In this document: piece by piece, positions 26,293-36,259 of the stretch
Layout of the letters: every line of letters begins with the position of its first letter
How positions within the stretch are numbered: the stretch's first letter is position 1
Source: an uncultured Burkholderiales bacterium
Lineage (GTDB): Bacteria > Pseudomonadota > Gammaproteobacteria > Burkholderiales > Burkholderiaceae_E
Direction of reading: 5' to 3'
DNA: 41,040 bases
NCBI GenBank assembly: GCA_903903975.1
Contig: CAIVAS010000068.1
Location: 1-41,040 of the forward strand
Position numbers and translations under genes: made by a program
Notes under the pieces: generated by a model
Seen by the model: the letters and a program-made list of their open reading frames with translations, nothing else
What the model was told of the DNA's origin: nothing
Database searches by the model: none

Positions 26293-27234
26293 ATGAACGC
26301 GCTCGACCAGCTCAAGACTCTGACCACCGTGGTCGCCGACACTGGCGACTTCAACGCCATGCGGGCCTATGCGCCGCGCGACGCCACCACCAACCCCACG
26401 CTGATCCTCAAGGCGGTCGGGCTGCCGCAGTACCGGGGCCTGCTCGATGCCACGGTTGCCGAGCACCGCGCCGAGCCGGTCGAGCTGCTGGTTGATCGGC
26501 TGCTGGTGCGTTTTGGCTGCGAGATCCTCCAGATCATCCCGGGGCGGGTCTCGACCGAGGTCGATGCGCGCCTGTCCTTTGATACCGAGGCCACGATCGC
26601 GCGGGGGCACCGGATCATCGATCGCTATCGCGAGGCCGGCATCGGCCCTGAGCGGGTGCTGGTCAAGGTGGCGGCGACCTGGGAAGGCATCCGTGCGGCC
26701 GAGCAGCTCGAGCGCGACGGCATTCACTGCAACCTGACACTGCTCTTCGGTTTCGGGCAAGCGGTGGCCTGCGCGCAGGCCGGAGTGACCCTGATTTCAC
26801 CCTTCGTTGGCCGTATCTACGACTGGTACCGCAAGCGCGACGGCGTCGATTACACCGGCGAGACCGATCCGGGCGTGGCCTCGGTGCGGCGCATCTACAC
26901 CCACTTCAAGCGATTCGGTTTTGCTACCGAAGTCATGGGCGCGAGTTTTCGCAATGTCGGTCAGATCCTGGCGCTGGCCGGCTGCGATCTGCTGACCATC
27001 AGCCCTGATCTGCTCGAGCAATTGCGTGCGCTTGAGACCCGCGTCGAGCCCCGGCTCGATACTGCATCGGCCCGCCAGGCGGTGCTTGAGCCGGTGTCAT
27101 TCGATGAGCCGCGGTTTCGCTTCGAGCTCAATGAAGACGCGATGGCGTCCGATAAACTGGCCGAGGGCATTCGGGCTTTCGTGGCTGATGCCCGCAAGCT
27201 CGATGGGCTGATTGAGCAGGCTAGGGGCCTCTGA
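26293..27234 (+). CDS. tal: transaldolase
   Basis: 313 aa, a classical TalB-type transaldolase of the pentose phosphate pathway, transferring dihydroxyacetone units between sugar phosphates. The start [17 protein letters not shown] holds D16 (D17 of E. coli TalB), then ATTNPTLI. The Schiff-base lysine is K125 in [29 protein letters not shown] is also conserved. The ATG has AGGA 5 bp upstream; an in-frame ATG at 26233 falls on the FNR box and was rejected. Possible -10 TAACAT at 26265-26270. dut starts 2 bp after its stop. Confidence 0.97.
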   Translation: MNALDQLKTLTTVVADTGDFNAMRAYAPRDATTNPTLILKAVGLPQYRGLLDATVAEHRAEPVELLVDRLLVRFGCEILQIIPGRVSTEVDARLSFDTEATIARGHRIIDRYREAGIGPERVLVKVAATWEGIRAAEQLERDGIHCNLTLLFGFGQAVACAQAGVTLISPFVGRIYDWYRKRDGVDYTGETDPGVASVRRIYTHFKRFGFATEVMGASFRNVGQILALAGCDLLTISPDLLEQLRALETRVEPRLDTASARQAVLEPVSFDEPRFRFELNEDAMASDKLAEGIRAFVADARKLDGLIEQARGL

Positions 27235-27236
27235 CC

Positions 27237-27713
27237 GTGAACGCTTCGATCGAAATCAAGATCCTGGATCAGCGACTCCGTGAGTGGGGGCTGCCGCAGT
27301 ACCAGACAGCGCTTGCTGCTGCCATCGACCTGATGGCCTGTATTGACGCGCCGCTCACGCTCAAGCCCCAGGAACCCGCGATCCTGATCCCTACCGGGAT
27401 TGCGCTACACATGAACTCGGTCAACCTGTGCGCCGTCATCCTTCCGCGATCGGGTTTGGGGCACAAGAAGGGGCTGGTGCTGGGCAACAGCGCCGGGCTG
27501 ATCGATGCCGACTACACCGCTCAGTGCTTCATCAGCGCCTGGAACCGCAATCCCGCTGGTTCAGGACTGGACATCACCATTAATCCTGGCGATCGCATTG
27601 CGCAGATGCTCTTTCTGCCTGTGGTTCGGCCTGATTTTGTTGTGGTCGACGAGTTCACTGCATCCAGCGATCGCGGGGCAGGGGGGTTTGGTTCGACAGG
27701 TGTTGATCGCTAA
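27237..27713 (+). CDS. dut: dUTP diphosphatase
   Basis: 158 aa, a trimeric dUTPase converting dUTP to dUMP and pyrophosphate. Motif 2 is PRSGLGHK, motif 3 GLIDADY with the catalytic aspartate, motif 4 PGDRIAQM and motif 5 DRGAGGFGSTG. Motif 1 reads AAAIDLMA rather than the common SAGLDLRA. The GTG start is 2 bp after the tal stop, so the two are co-transcribed. In many Proteobacteria dut follows coaBC on the same strand; here it converges on the coaBC operon with one small unknown gene between. Confidence 0.95.
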   Translation: MNASIEIKILDQRLREWGLPQYQTALAAAIDLMACIDAPLTLKPQEPAILIPTGIALHMNSVNLCAVILPRSGLGHKKGLVLGNSAGLIDADYTAQCFISAWNRNPAGSGLDITINPGDRIAQMLFLPVVRPDFVVVDEFTASSDRGAGGFGSTGVDR

Positions 27714-27777
27714 GTCGGCCGGTAGCGCCGGGGTGGCAAACCTGTATGCCCCGATTCAAGTGCGCAATGCCAGCAGA

Positions 27778-28254
27778 TCAGAGCTTCGGTGGACCGCGGC
27801 GCTTGCGGAACACCGCGAATGCGATCGCCGCCAGCACCAGCAGCGGCAGCGCGTCTTCGAGGCTCAGCCCGAGCACCGACTTGAGCACCTGCGTGCCGAT
27901 GATCGCGGCCACCACCAGAAACACGACGCGTCCGATCCGTCCAACCTGTTTCGCGTCAGTCAGGCGCAGCAGCTGGTCGGCGGGACTGGCTTTGATCGGC
28001 GTGACTTCAACCGGCCTGATATCAATCGGCTGTGGCGCGATAGCAGGCGACAACATCGCAGTGGCCTTCATGCGATGCGATGACGCCAAGCTGGCGATTT
28101 CAAGCAGCAGGGCGAAGTTGCCGTCGTGAGGCGCTTGGCCGATCGCGGCGGTGTCCGGTCCTTTCGTCAGGACCGCCGGCATGCCGCTGTGCGCAGAGTC
28201 CGTGGGCACTGCGCGACCGACCGCGCCGCCCGGGGGGCGTTGCATGGCAACCAT
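27778..28254 (-). CDS. small membrane protein of unknown function downstream of coaBC
   Basis: 158 aa from the ATG at 28254, which overlaps the coaBC stop by one base (TGATG). I do not recognise a family. The N-terminal 90 residues are soluble and proline/alanine-rich. The C-terminal part has two hydrophobic stretches (VVFLVVAAIIGTQVL and LPLLVLAAIAFAVF) followed by a basic end FRKRRGPPKL, suggesting two membrane segments. It occupies the place where dut usually lies. A second in-frame ATG three codons on is also possible. It is real if the overlap and codon pattern are taken at face value, but confidence is moderate. Confidence 0.6.
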   Translation of the reverse strand: MVAMQRPPGGAVGRAVPTDSAHSGMPAVLTKGPDTAAIGQAPHDGNFALLLEIASLASSHRMKATAMLSPAIAPQPIDIRPVEVTPIKASPADQLLRLTDAKQVGRIGRVVFLVVAAIIGTQVLKSVLGLSLEDALPLLVLAAIAFAVFRKRRGPPKL

Positions 28255-29522
28255 CAGCAGCGCGCCTGCGGCAGTCGCCGGGCGATCTCGCCGACCAGAC
28301 TGGCGGCGAGCGCGGTCTTGCTGGCTCTGGGAAGACGCGTGCTGCCTTGGGCATCGATGACCAGCAGTTCGTTGTCGTCCCGCCCGAAGGTGGCTTGCCC
28401 GAGGTTGCCGATCAGAAGCGGCACGCCCTTGCGACGCCGTTTTTCCTGCGCATTGGCCTCGAGATCCTCTGTTTCCGCTGCAAAACCGACGCAAAAGGGG
28501 CCGCCCGGCATGGCTGCAATCGTGGCGAGGATGTCGGGGTTTTGCGCGAATTCGAGCGTCGGACCGCCACCGCCTTCGGTCTTTTTCAGCTTGTGATCGG
28601 AGGCATTGGCGATGTTCCAGTCGGCCACAGCAGCCACCGAGATGAAGACATCCTGACCGGCCACTTCGGCCTGCACCGCATGCAGCATGTCGTGGGCACT
28701 GCGTACATCGACCCGCCGCACACCGTCTGGCGCCAACAGCGCGGTCGGACCTGACACCAGGGTGACCTGCGCGCCGGCATGCCGGCAGGCGCGCGCAATC
28801 GCGTAACCCATCTTGCCCGATGAAAGATTGGTGATGCCGCGCACCGGATCGATTGGCTCGAAGGTCGGGCCGGCGCTCACCAGCACGCGTCGCCCGTCAA
28901 GCAGCTTCGGCACGAAAAAGGCGATGGTCTCTTCGACCAGTTGCTGCGCTTCGAGCATCCGCCCGTCGCCGGTCTCGCCGCAGGCCTGTTCCCCCGCGCC
29001 CGGCCCCAGCAGGGTTACGCGGTCGGCGCGCAACTGGGCAGCATTGCGCTGGGTGGGCGCGGCCGCCCACATCTGGCGGTTCATGGCCGGCGCCATCAGC
29101 AGCGGCACATCGCGCGCCAGGACCAGCGTTGAGAGCAGATCATCGGCCAGCCCATGGACCACCTTGGCCATGAAATCGGCGGTGGCAGGCGCCACCAGGA
29201 TCGCATCGGCGCCACGCGACAGGTCGATATGCGGCATGCCGTTGGCGATGCGCGCATCCCAGGCGTCGGTATAAACCGGTCGGCCGGTGAGTGCCTGGAA
29301 GGTGGCGGTGCCAATGAAGCGGGTCGCTGCCTCGGTCATGACCACCTGGACCGTGGCGCCGCGGCGTTGCAGTTCGCGGGCCAGTTCGCAGGCCTTGAAG
29401 GCGGCCACGCCACCGGTCACGCCGAGCAGGATATGCCGGCCCTTCAGTTCGCCCGCATCAGGCGCGGGCGCCAGCGGGTCAGCGGGGATCAGCGACGCAG
29501 GGGGAGGGGGTGAGGCGTTCAT
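28254..29522 (-). CDS. coaBC: bifunctional phosphopantothenoylcysteine decarboxylase / phosphopantothenate-cysteine ligase
   Basis: 422 aa; makes 4'-phosphopantetheine precursors for coenzyme A. The CoaC half has [14 protein letters not shown] (FMN), the catalytic histidine in [15 protein letters not shown] and the active cysteine in [13 protein letters not shown]. The CoaB half has [24 protein letters not shown] and the lysine-rich KLKKTEGG. The N-terminus has an extra proline-rich 25 residues. Its ATG directly abuts the lspA stop (TAAATG). Confidence 0.97.
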   Translation of the reverse strand: MNASPPPPASLIPADPLAPAPDAGELKGRHILLGVTGGVAAFKACELARELQRRGATVQVVMTEAATRFIGTATFQALTGRPVYTDAWDARIANGMPHIDLSRGADAILVAPATADFMAKVVHGLADDLLSTLVLARDVPLLMAPAMNRQMWAAAPTQRNAAQLRADRVTLLGPGAGEQACGETGDGRMLEAQQLVEETIAFFVPKLLDGRRVLVSAGPTFEPIDPVRGITNLSSGKMGYAIARACRHAGAQVTLVSGPTALLAPDGVRRVDVRSAHDMLHAVQAEVAGQDVFISVAAVADWNIANASDHKLKKTEGGGGPTLEFAQNPDILATIAAMPGGPFCVGFAAETEDLEANAQEKRRRKGVPLLIGNLGQATFGRDDNELLVIDAQGSTRLPRASKTALAASLVGEIARRLPQARC

Positions 29523-30071
29523 TTACCGACTCTTGCCGACGCGCAGCAGTTCGTCAAGGACGAGCAGCACGGCACCGACGGTGATGGCCGCATCGGCGAC
29601 GTTGAAGGCCGGGAAAAACCACCGCTCCTGCCAGTGAGCAAGCAGAAAGTCGACCACCTTGCCGCGGGCCAGCCGATCGATCAGATTGCCGATTGCGCCG
29701 CCCAGGATCAGCGCGAGCGCCAGGCCAAACAGCCTCTGCGAACCGTGACGGGCCAGCAGGTAGAGGATGAAGGCCGATGCCGCCAGCCCGATGCCCAGAA
29801 AGAACCAGCGCTGCCAGCCGCCGGCGTCGGCCAGAAAGCTGAAGGCCGCGCCGGTGTTAAAGACCAGGGTCAGGTCGAAGTAGCCCGGCAGGACGGCGAG
29901 CCGCTCGCCGAAACGAAATCGCTCGAGGATCAGCAGTTTGGTGAGCTGATCGGCGAGCACGATCACACCGGACAGCACCAGCCAGGCGAGCAGCCCGGGG
30001 CGATTACCGCGGCCTGATCGCGACGAGGCTCTGGCGGTCACCTTGCCTGATGAACTGTTCGCGCGTGCCAT
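29523..30071 (-). CDS. lspA: lipoprotein signal peptidase (signal peptidase II)
   Basis: 182 aa from the ATG at 30071, 8 bp after the ileS stop. This inner-membrane aspartyl protease cleaves prolipoproteins after lipidation. Motifs are [23 protein letters not shown] with the first catalytic aspartate, and FNVADAAI with the second. Four membrane segments are visible after a basic N-terminus of about 25 residues. I rejected a longer start at 30137 because it overlaps ileS and is arginine-rich. Confidence 0.97.
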   Translation of the reverse strand: MARANSSSGKVTARASSRSGRGNRPGLLAWLVLSGVIVLADQLTKLLILERFRFGERLAVLPGYFDLTLVFNTGAAFSFLADAGGWQRWFFLGIGLAASAFILYLLARHGSQRLFGLALALILGGAIGNLIDRLARGKVVDFLLAHWQERWFFPAFNVADAAITVGAVLLVLDELLRVGKSR

Positions 30072-30079
30072 GCGAGTGC

Positions 30080-32974
30080 TCAGGCGAAGTGACGCGGCTC
30101 GCCGTCGCCGTGCAGGTTCTGCACGCAACGCCCGCACAGCAGCGGCCAGGACTTGTCGGCACCGGTATCGTCACGCCAGTGCCAGCAGCGCTCGCACTTG
30201 GTATGCGGGCTCGGCGTGACGCTGATCAGGCCGGTGCTCGCGGCTTGGGCAGCATCGGCCTGCTCGGCCTCGCGCAGCCTCGCGGCCGAGGTGATCAGCA
30301 CGAAGCGCAGATCATTGCCCAGACTGGCAAGGTCTTCGAAGAGCACACCGCTGGCGGCGACATCGATCTCGGCCTGCAGCGACGAGCCGATCGCGCCGGT
30401 GGCGCGCACGGTTTCGATGGCGCGGGTCACTTCGCCGCGCCAGGCGCGCAGACGCGTCCATTTCGCCAGCAATGCATCGGCGTCGTCGATCTCGGGAAAG
30501 ACATGCCAGGTCTGGGTGAAGACCGTCTCGCCCTGCTGCGCAAAGGCCCGCGCATCGAGCAGCGGCCAGGCTTCTTCGGCGGTAAACGACAGGATCGGTG
30601 CCATGGCGCGCACCAGCGATTGGGTGACATGCCATAGCGCGGTCTGTGCCGAGCGGCGCGCCACCGAATCGGCCGGTGTGGTGTAAAGCCGGTCTTTCAG
30701 AAGGTCAAGATAGAAGCCGCCGAGGTCTTCCGAACAGAAAACCTGCAGGCCGGCGACCACCGGCTGGAACTCGAAGCGGCCATAGGCGGCCAGGATCTCG
30801 CCCTGACGCTGCGTAGCGAGCGCGATCGCGTAACGGTCGACCTCAAAAAGCTGCTCGATTGCCACCGCGTGGTCGTCGATGTTGAAGTCGGCCAGATTGG
30901 CCATCAGAAATCGCAGTGTGTTGCGGATGCGGCGATAGGCCTCGACCACCCGCTTGAGAATCTCATCGGACAGCGAGAGCTCGCCCGAATAGTCGTTGGA
31001 GGCCACCCACAGGCGCAGGATTTCGGCGCCCAGCGAGTCGGAGACCTTTTGCGGCGCGATCACGTTGCCCTCGGATTTGCTCATCTTGCGGCCCTTGCCG
31101 TCGATGACGAAACCGTGGGTCAGCAGCGCCTTGTAGGGCGCCACGCCGTTAAGCATGCAGGAGGTCAGCAGCGATGAATGGAACCAGCCGCGATGCTGGT
31201 CGCTGCCTTCGAGATAGAGGTCGGCCGGAAAGCTCGATTGCTCGGCATGCGTGCCGCGCAGCACTGTCTGGTGGGTCGAGCCGGAATCGAACCAGACATC
31301 GAGCGTGTCGCGGTTCTTCTCGTAAATGTCGGCGTCGTCACCGAGCAGCTCGCGCGGATCGAGCGTGTGCCAGGCCTCGATGCCGCCGCGCTCAATGCGC
31401 TGGGCGACCTGCTCGAGCAGCTCCGGGGTGCGCGGATGCAGCTTGCCGGTCTCGCGATGAATGAAAAAGGCCATCGGCACACCCCATTGCCGCTGACGCG
31501 ACAGGGTCCAGTCGGGCCGGTTGGCGATCATCGCGTGCAGACGGGCCTGACCCCAGTGCGGATAGAAGTCGGTGGCTTCGATGGCCGCGAGCGCGAGCGT
31601 GCGCAGCGTCTTGCCCGAGGTCGGCTCGATATCCATGCCGGCGAACCACTGATTGGTGGCCCGATAGATGATCGGTGTCTTGTGCCGCCAGCAGTGCATA
31701 TAGCTGTGGACGAACTTTTCAGCACGCACCAGCGTGCCGGCCTCGCGCATGGCCTCGGCGATCAGGGGGTTGGCGTCCCAGATTTTCATGCCGCCAAAAC
31801 GCGCCAGCGATGTGGCATACCGGCCGTCACCCATCACCGGATTGAGGATGTCGTCATCCTTCATGCCATAGCGCTTGCACGACAGGAAGTCTTCGACGCC
31901 ATAGGCGGGCGAGGAATGCACGATACCGGTGCCGGCATCGAGCGTGACGTACTCGCCGAGGTAGACCGGCGAGAGTCGGTCGTAGAAGGGATGATGAAAG
32001 GCCTGCAGCTCGAGATCGCGGCCGGTGCAGGTGGCGATGATTGTGCCTTGCATGCCCCAGGCGGCCAGGCAGGTCTCGACCCGCTCCTTGGCCAGCAGCA
32101 GCAGCGTCGGCGCACCATTGCGTTCGGTCGAGACCAGTGCGTACTCGAAATCGGGATGCAGATTGAGGGCCTGATTGGCCGGCAGCGTCCAGGGGGTAGT
32201 GGTCCAGATGACCGCCCAGCCGGGCGCATCGGGCAGGGCCGTCAATCCGAAGGCGCGGGCAAGCTGCTCGCGGTCGGTGAAGGCAAAGCCCACGTCGACC
32301 GCCAGATCGGTCTTGTCCTGGTATTCGACTTCGGCCTCGGCCAGCGCCGAGCCGCAGTCAAAGCACCAGTTGACCGGCTTGAGACCACGAAACACGAAAC
32401 CGGCCTCGAGGATCTTGCCCAGCACGCGAAGCTCGTTGGCCTCGTTGCTCGGCGCCATCGTCATGTAGGGGTTGTCCCATTCGCCGAGCACACCGAGCCT
32501 GAGAAAATCTTTTTTCTGGCGCTCGATCTGTTCAGTGGCATAGGCGCGCGATTTGGCCAGAACGTCTTGCGGTGCCAGACCCCGACCGAACTTCTTTTCG
32601 ATCTGGATTTCGATCGGCATGCCGTGGCAGTCCCAGCCTGGGACATAGCGGGCATCAAAGCCGGCCATGTTGCGGCACTTGACCACCATGTCTTTCAGGA
32701 TCTTGTTGACCGCGTGTCCGATATGGATGTCGCCGTTGGCATAGGGCGGGCCATCGTGCAGCACGAAGAGCGGCCGACCTTTGCTGAAGGCGCGAATCCG
32801 CTTGTAGACGCCGGTCTCCTGCCATTGCGCCACCCATTTCGGTTCGCGCTTGGCAAGATCGCCGCGCATCGGAAAGGGCGTGTCGGGCAGATTGAGCGTT
32901 TTTCGATAATCGGGCGTTGCGCCGCCTGCGTCGGCAGGGGTTGGCGTAGCAGGCGATTGCGGTGCTTGGGACAT
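30080..32974 (-). CDS. ileS: isoleucyl-tRNA synthetase
   Basis: 964 aa from the ATG at 32974. This class I synthetase has the HIGH motif in [16 protein letters not shown] and the KMSKS loop in [11 protein letters not shown]. Editing domain sequences lie between. The C-terminal zinc site is CERCWHW...LCGRC. This is the bacterial type sensitive to mupirocin in most species. A TTG at 33001 in frame would overlap the ribF stop. The position between ribF and lspA is the usual one. Confidence 0.98.
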   Translation of the reverse strand: MSQAPQSPATPTPADAGGATPDYRKTLNLPDTPFPMRGDLAKREPKWVAQWQETGVYKRIRAFSKGRPLFVLHDGPPYANGDIHIGHAVNKILKDMVVKCRNMAGFDARYVPGWDCHGMPIEIQIEKKFGRGLAPQDVLAKSRAYATEQIERQKKDFLRLGVLGEWDNPYMTMAPSNEANELRVLGKILEAGFVFRGLKPVNWCFDCGSALAEAEVEYQDKTDLAVDVGFAFTDREQLARAFGLTALPDAPGWAVIWTTTPWTLPANQALNLHPDFEYALVSTERNGAPTLLLLAKERVETCLAAWGMQGTIIATCTGRDLELQAFHHPFYDRLSPVYLGEYVTLDAGTGIVHSSPAYGVEDFLSCKRYGMKDDDILNPVMGDGRYATSLARFGGMKIWDANPLIAEAMREAGTLVRAEKFVHSYMHCWRHKTPIIYRATNQWFAGMDIEPTSGKTLRTLALAAIEATDFYPHWGQARLHAMIANRPDWTLSRQRQWGVPMAFFIHRETGKLHPRTPELLEQVAQRIERGGIEAWHTLDPRELLGDDADIYEKNRDTLDVWFDSGSTHQTVLRGTHAEQSSFPADLYLEGSDQHRGWFHSSLLTSCMLNGVAPYKALLTHGFVIDGKGRKMSKSEGNVIAPQKVSDSLGAEILRLWVASNDYSGELSLSDEILKRVVEAYRRIRNTLRFLMANLADFNIDDHAVAIEQLFEVDRYAIALATQRQGEILAAYGRFEFQPVVAGLQVFCSEDLGGFYLDLLKDRLYTTPADSVARRSAQTALWHVTQSLVRAMAPILSFTAEEAWPLLDARAFAQQGETVFTQTWHVFPEIDDADALLAKWTRLRAWRGEVTRAIETVRATGAIGSSLQAEIDVAASGVLFEDLASLGNDLRFVLITSAARLREAEQADAAQAASTGLISVTPSPHTKCERCWHWRDDTGADKSWPLLCGRCVQNLHGDGEPRHFA

Positions 32975-32997
32975 GGGTGTCGTGCTCGGGTGGAGGG

Positions 32998-33981
32998 TCA
33001 AAGCGCCGGATCGCTGCCGTTCGCCGGTCGCAGCACTGCGGCATCGTCGCGAAAGTGGGCGCGGGCCTGGTCTGCATCAAGGTTGATCTGTGCGACCAGC
33101 GCGTCGAGCGTGTCGTAATGCGCCTCATCGCGCAGCTTGCGCAGGAAATCGACTTGGATCAGGCGGCCATAGGCATTGCCCTGCCAGTCGAGCAGATGGG
33201 TTTCGAGCAGAGGGGCGCCGCCGGTTTCGACCGCCGGTCGGGTGCCCAGGCTCGCGACACCGGGCAGCGGCTGATCGGCCAGGCCATGGACGCGCACGAC
33301 AAAAATGCCGGCCAACGCGGGCCGGCCGTGCGCGATGCGCAGATTGAGCGTCGGGAAACCCAGTTCGCGGCCGAGCTTTCGTCCGTGGACCACATGACCT
33401 GAGATGGAATAGGGGCGCCCGAGCAGGCGCTCGGTGCCGGCGAGGTCGCCCTGATCGAGCGCGGTACGCACCGCCGAGCTGGAGATGCGCAGTCCGTCCT
33501 GAGCGACCGTGGGCATGCGGTGCAGCGTGAAACCGTAGCGCGATGCTGCGGCCTCGAGCGTGGCGAAGTCGCCGCGACGCTGGGCGCCGAAGCGGAAGTC
33601 GTCGCCGATCAACAGCAGCCGGGTTTGCAGACCTTCGATCAGAATCCGCTCGATGAAGGCCTCGGGTTCGAGCGCGGCAAAGCGATCGTTGAAATGGGCC
33701 ACGCAGGTGCGCTCGATTCCGGCGTGCGCCAGGGCCTGCAGCTTGTCTCGCAGGGTGGCGATCCGCTTGGGCGCCTGAAAGCCGGCGCGACGAGCCGCGA
33801 AAAATTCGCGCGGATGAGGCTCGAAGGTCAATACACATCGCGGCAGCGCCAGCGGTGCAGCCAGTTCGGTGAGTCGCTCGAGCAGGCGCAGATGGCCGCG
33901 GTGCACGCCATCGAAGTTGCCGATGGTCAGTGCGCACGGTCGGCGCTCGGACGGTGGCGGAAGGCTTCGGAAGACCTGCAT
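32998..33981 (-). CDS. ribF: bifunctional riboflavin kinase / FAD synthetase
   Basis: 327 aa; makes FMN then FAD from riboflavin. The adenylyltransferase domain starts [13 protein letters not shown]. The C-terminal flavokinase domain has [12 protein letters not shown], where the threonine of the PTxN motif binds metal-ATP. First gene of the ribF-ileS-lspA-coaBC operon. No FMN riboswitch is visible in the 93-bp gap before it. Confidence 0.97.
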   Translation of the reverse strand: MQVFRSLPPPSERRPCALTIGNFDGVHRGHLRLLERLTELAAPLALPRCVLTFEPHPREFFAARRAGFQAPKRIATLRDKLQALAHAGIERTCVAHFNDRFAALEPEAFIERILIEGLQTRLLLIGDDFRFGAQRRGDFATLEAAASRYGFTLHRMPTVAQDGLRISSSAVRTALDQGDLAGTERLLGRPYSISGHVVHGRKLGRELGFPTLNLRIAHGRPALAGIFVVRVHGLADQPLPGVASLGTRPAVETGGAPLLETHLLDWQGNAYGRLIQVDFLRKLRDEAHYDTLDALVAQINLDADQARAHFRDDAAVLRPANGSDPAL

Positions 33982-34057
33982 GAAGACGGGGCTCTAAAAC
34001 ACGCGGCAAAGCGGTTGATTCTAAAGCATTCACGCAGGCCCGGCCGTCGGGCGATGC

Positions 34058-34063
34058 TAGACT
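34058..34063 (+). promoter_or_regulatory. possible extended -10 (TGC-TAGACT) for purN
   Basis: The hexamer TAGACT, preceded by TGC, ends 11 nt before the purN ATG, leaving almost no leader. No ribosome site precedes the ATG. Confidence 0.4.
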
Positions 34064-34074
34064 CGCGCCCTCCT

Positions 34075-34791
34075 ATGCGGCAGCAAGCGACAAAACTGGC
34101 AATTCTGATCTCCGGCCATGGCAGCAACATGGCGAGCGTCGTCGCAGCCTGCCGCGACGAACACTGGCCGGCGCAGGTCGCGGTGGTCATCGCCAGTCGC
34201 CCCGATGCGCCGGGCATCACGCGTGCCCGCGAGTTGGGGCTGCCGGTCGAGATTCTCGCGTCATCGGCATTTGCCAGCCGGGAGGCTTTTGATGCCGCAT
34301 TGATCGGGCGGCTTGACGCACTGGAGGTTGATCTGGTCGTGCTCGCCGGTTTCATGCGCATCCTCACCGACCGCTTCGTTCAGCATTTTGCCGGGCGTCT
34401 GGTCAATATTCATCCGTCATTGCTCCCGGCTTTCACCGGACTCGATACTCATGCCCGTGCGCTGGCCGCTGGGGTTCGCCTGCACGGCGCGACCGTCCAT
34501 CTGGTCACGCCCGAACTCGATGTGGGCCCCATCATTGCGCAGGCCGTGGTGCCGGTGCTCGATGACGATGACGCTGCGACGCTGGCGGCGCGGGTGCTGC
34601 GTCTTGAGCACACGCTGTTGCCGCGCGCGGTTCGATGGATGGTCGAGGGGCGGGTGCAACCGAATCAGGGACGGCTCATGGTCGAGGGCATCGATGATGC
34701 GCAGCGGCTGATTTTTGATAACGCGTTGCCGGCTGATTTTGGACAACGTGCTGCCGGCACTGATGTCGGCACTTTTGCAGGCCAAGCATGA
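34075..34791 (+). CDS. purN: phosphoribosylglycinamide formyltransferase
   Basis: 238 aa; transfers formyl from 10-formyltetrahydrofolate to GAR in purine synthesis. Motifs include ISGHGSNM near the N-terminus, LAGFMRIL, NIHPSLLPAFTGLDTH with the catalytic histidine, and ELDVGPII with the aspartate. A longer in-frame upstream extension lies antisense to ribF and was rejected. The stop overlaps the next gene's ATG (ATGA), so translation is coupled. The C-terminal tail of about 25 residues is longer than in E. coli. Confidence 0.96.
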   Translation: MRQQATKLAILISGHGSNMASVVAACRDEHWPAQVAVVIASRPDAPGITRARELGLPVEILASSAFASREAFDAALIGRLDALEVDLVVLAGFMRILTDRFVQHFAGRLVNIHPSLLPAFTGLDTHARALAAGVRLHGATVHLVTPELDVGPIIAQAVVPVLDDDDAATLAARVLRLEHTLLPRAVRWMVEGRVQPNQGRLMVEGIDDAQRLIFDNALPADFGQRAAGTDVGTFAGQA

Positions 34792-36095
34792 CCATGACCG
34801 ATTCCGTTCCCGCCGACATGAGCCCGCTGCAGGCAACGGCCGATGCGCCGCGCCTGACCAGTTTCCTGCTCGAATCGATCGAGGGGGCTTTGGCGCTGGT
34901 GCTGCGTCTCGAGGGGCCGGCCGATCTGGCATTGCGAAGCTATTTCCGCAGCCACGAAAAGCTCGGACGGCGCGACCGCGGCGTGATTGCCGAAACCGCC
35001 TTTGACATCCTTCGAAACCGGCGCCGCTACAGCCATTTCGCCGAGGGCTTGCGGGGATCGCTGACCCGGCGCCTGATGGTGCTCTCGCTGTCCGCGCGAT
35101 TCGGCGAGCAGATGCTCGCCGCCTTTGATCTTCCGCCCGAGAGTCTGCTGGCGGTGCGCAGGCTGCTCGACACCGATCCCTTATCGCTGTCGCAGGCGGT
35201 CAGGCTGAGTCTGCCCGACTGGCTCCATGCCGAGTTGCTGGATCAACTGACGCGACAGGGGGAGGTTGATCCGGTTGATGCCCTTGAAAAGCTTGGCCAG
35301 GTGTTGCTCGGGCCGGCGTCGTTTGATCTGCGGGTCAATCTGATCAAGACCGACCGCAAGGCACTGATGAGCGCGTTGTCTGCGCAGGGACTCGCGGCCG
35401 AGGCGCTCGCCGAGCCGGCCACCGCGGTGCGCCTGGTCGGCAAACCGGCGATCGAGCGGCTTGATATTTTCGAGAAGGGCTGGTTCGAGGTCCAGGATGC
35501 TGGCAGTCAGAGGCTGGTTGAGTTCGCCGAGCCGCGCCGCGGTCAAACGGTGGTCGATTTTTGCGCCGGTGCTGGCGGCAAGACCTTGGCCATGGCCGCG
35601 GCGATGCGATCGACTGGCCAGATATTCGCCTGCGATACCTCGGGCGCGCGCCTGCAAAGGCTCAAGCCAAGGCTGTCTCGTTCCGGGGCAAGCAATGTCC
35701 AGCCCTTTGGGATCGATACCGAAAACGATCCCAAGCTCAAGCGCCTGGCGGCTCGTGCCGATCTGGTCCTGGTCGATGCGCCTTGCAGCGGCACCGGCAC
35801 CTTGCGGCGCAATCCGGAGCTCAAGTGGCGGATGCAGCCGACCTCGGTCGATGAACTCAGCGTCGTTCAGGGCTCGATCCTGCGGGCCGCAGCCAAGCTG
35901 GTCAAACCGGGCGGCGCGCTGGTGTATGCCACCTGCAGCCTGCTTGAACGCGAAAATGAAGCGGTGGCAGCGGCCTTTGGGCAGGCTCACCCTGAATTCG
36001 GTGACCCTGTTTTTCTGCGTCTTCGCCCCGAGATCAGTCATACCGATGGGTTTTTCGCCGCGCGCTGGGTCAGGGCAGCCAGGCGTGTCGTTTGA
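34788..36095 (+). CDS. RsmB/NOP family RNA (cytosine-5-)-methyltransferase
   Basis: 435 aa. The N-terminal helical part is followed by a class I methyltransferase domain: VVDFCAGAGGKTLAMAA binds SAM, DAPCSGTGTLRRNPE is motif IV, and YATCSLLERENE (motif VI) carries the catalytic cysteine. Members methylate cytosine in rRNA or tRNA. The linkage to purN rather than fmt suggests a paralogue of true RsmB, so I give no gene symbol. An imperfect 16-bp repeat begins at its stop. Confidence 0.9.
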   Translation: MTMTDSVPADMSPLQATADAPRLTSFLLESIEGALALVLRLEGPADLALRSYFRSHEKLGRRDRGVIAETAFDILRNRRRYSHFAEGLRGSLTRRLMVLSLSARFGEQMLAAFDLPPESLLAVRRLLDTDPLSLSQAVRLSLPDWLHAELLDQLTRQGEVDPVDALEKLGQVLLGPASFDLRVNLIKTDRKALMSALSAQGLAAEALAEPATAVRLVGKPAIERLDIFEKGWFEVQDAGSQRLVEFAEPRRGQTVVDFCAGAGGKTLAMAAAMRSTGQIFACDTSGARLQRLKPRLSRSGASNVQPFGIDTENDPKLKRLAARADLVLVDAPCSGTGTLRRNPELKWRMQPTSVDELSVVQGSILRAAAKLVKPGGALVYATCSLLERENEAVAAAFGQAHPEFGDPVFLRLRPEISHTDGFFAARWVRAARRVV

Positions 36096-36120
36096 GTCGC
36101 AAATCGTTTGAGCGCCAAAT
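36089..36120 (+). repeat. 16-bp tandem repeat, 2 copies, spanning the methyltransferase stop
   Basis: CGTTTGAGTCGCAAAT then CGTTTGAGCGCCAAAT. The first TGA is the stop codon. Confidence 0.85.
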
Positions 36121-36224
36121 TGGATCAGTCCAATCGCGTTGTGGCGCAATAGGGTCCGACTGCAAATCGGCGCGTAATCGGCTTCCATTCGGCAGACAGG
36201 CAAGACGCCACGCCCGCCGCTCAC

Positions 36225-36230
36225 TATAAT
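36225..36230 (+). promoter_or_regulatory. -10 box (TATAAT) for the fatty acid desaturase gene
   Basis: Perfect TATAAT, 29 bp upstream of the start codon, with a strong ribosome site between. No good -35 hexamer is seen at 16-18 bp. Confidence 0.6.
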
Positions 36231-36259
36231 CAGCAGATTCCCAACAGGAGGGGAGCAAC

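Noticed and set aside
27237-27713. dUTPase motif 1 change (AAAIDLMA) as a sign of an inactive enzyme
   Set aside because: The aspartate is kept and motifs 2-5 are intact; I recall similar motif 1 versions in other Burkholderiales.
34065-34074. CCTCCT just before the purN ATG as a ribosome site
   Set aside because: It is the complement of a Shine-Dalgarno sequence. On the minus strand it reads AGGAGG but has no start codon at the right distance.
33982-34074. FMN riboswitch upstream of ribF
   Set aside because: The gap is only 93 bp and lacks the conserved stems.
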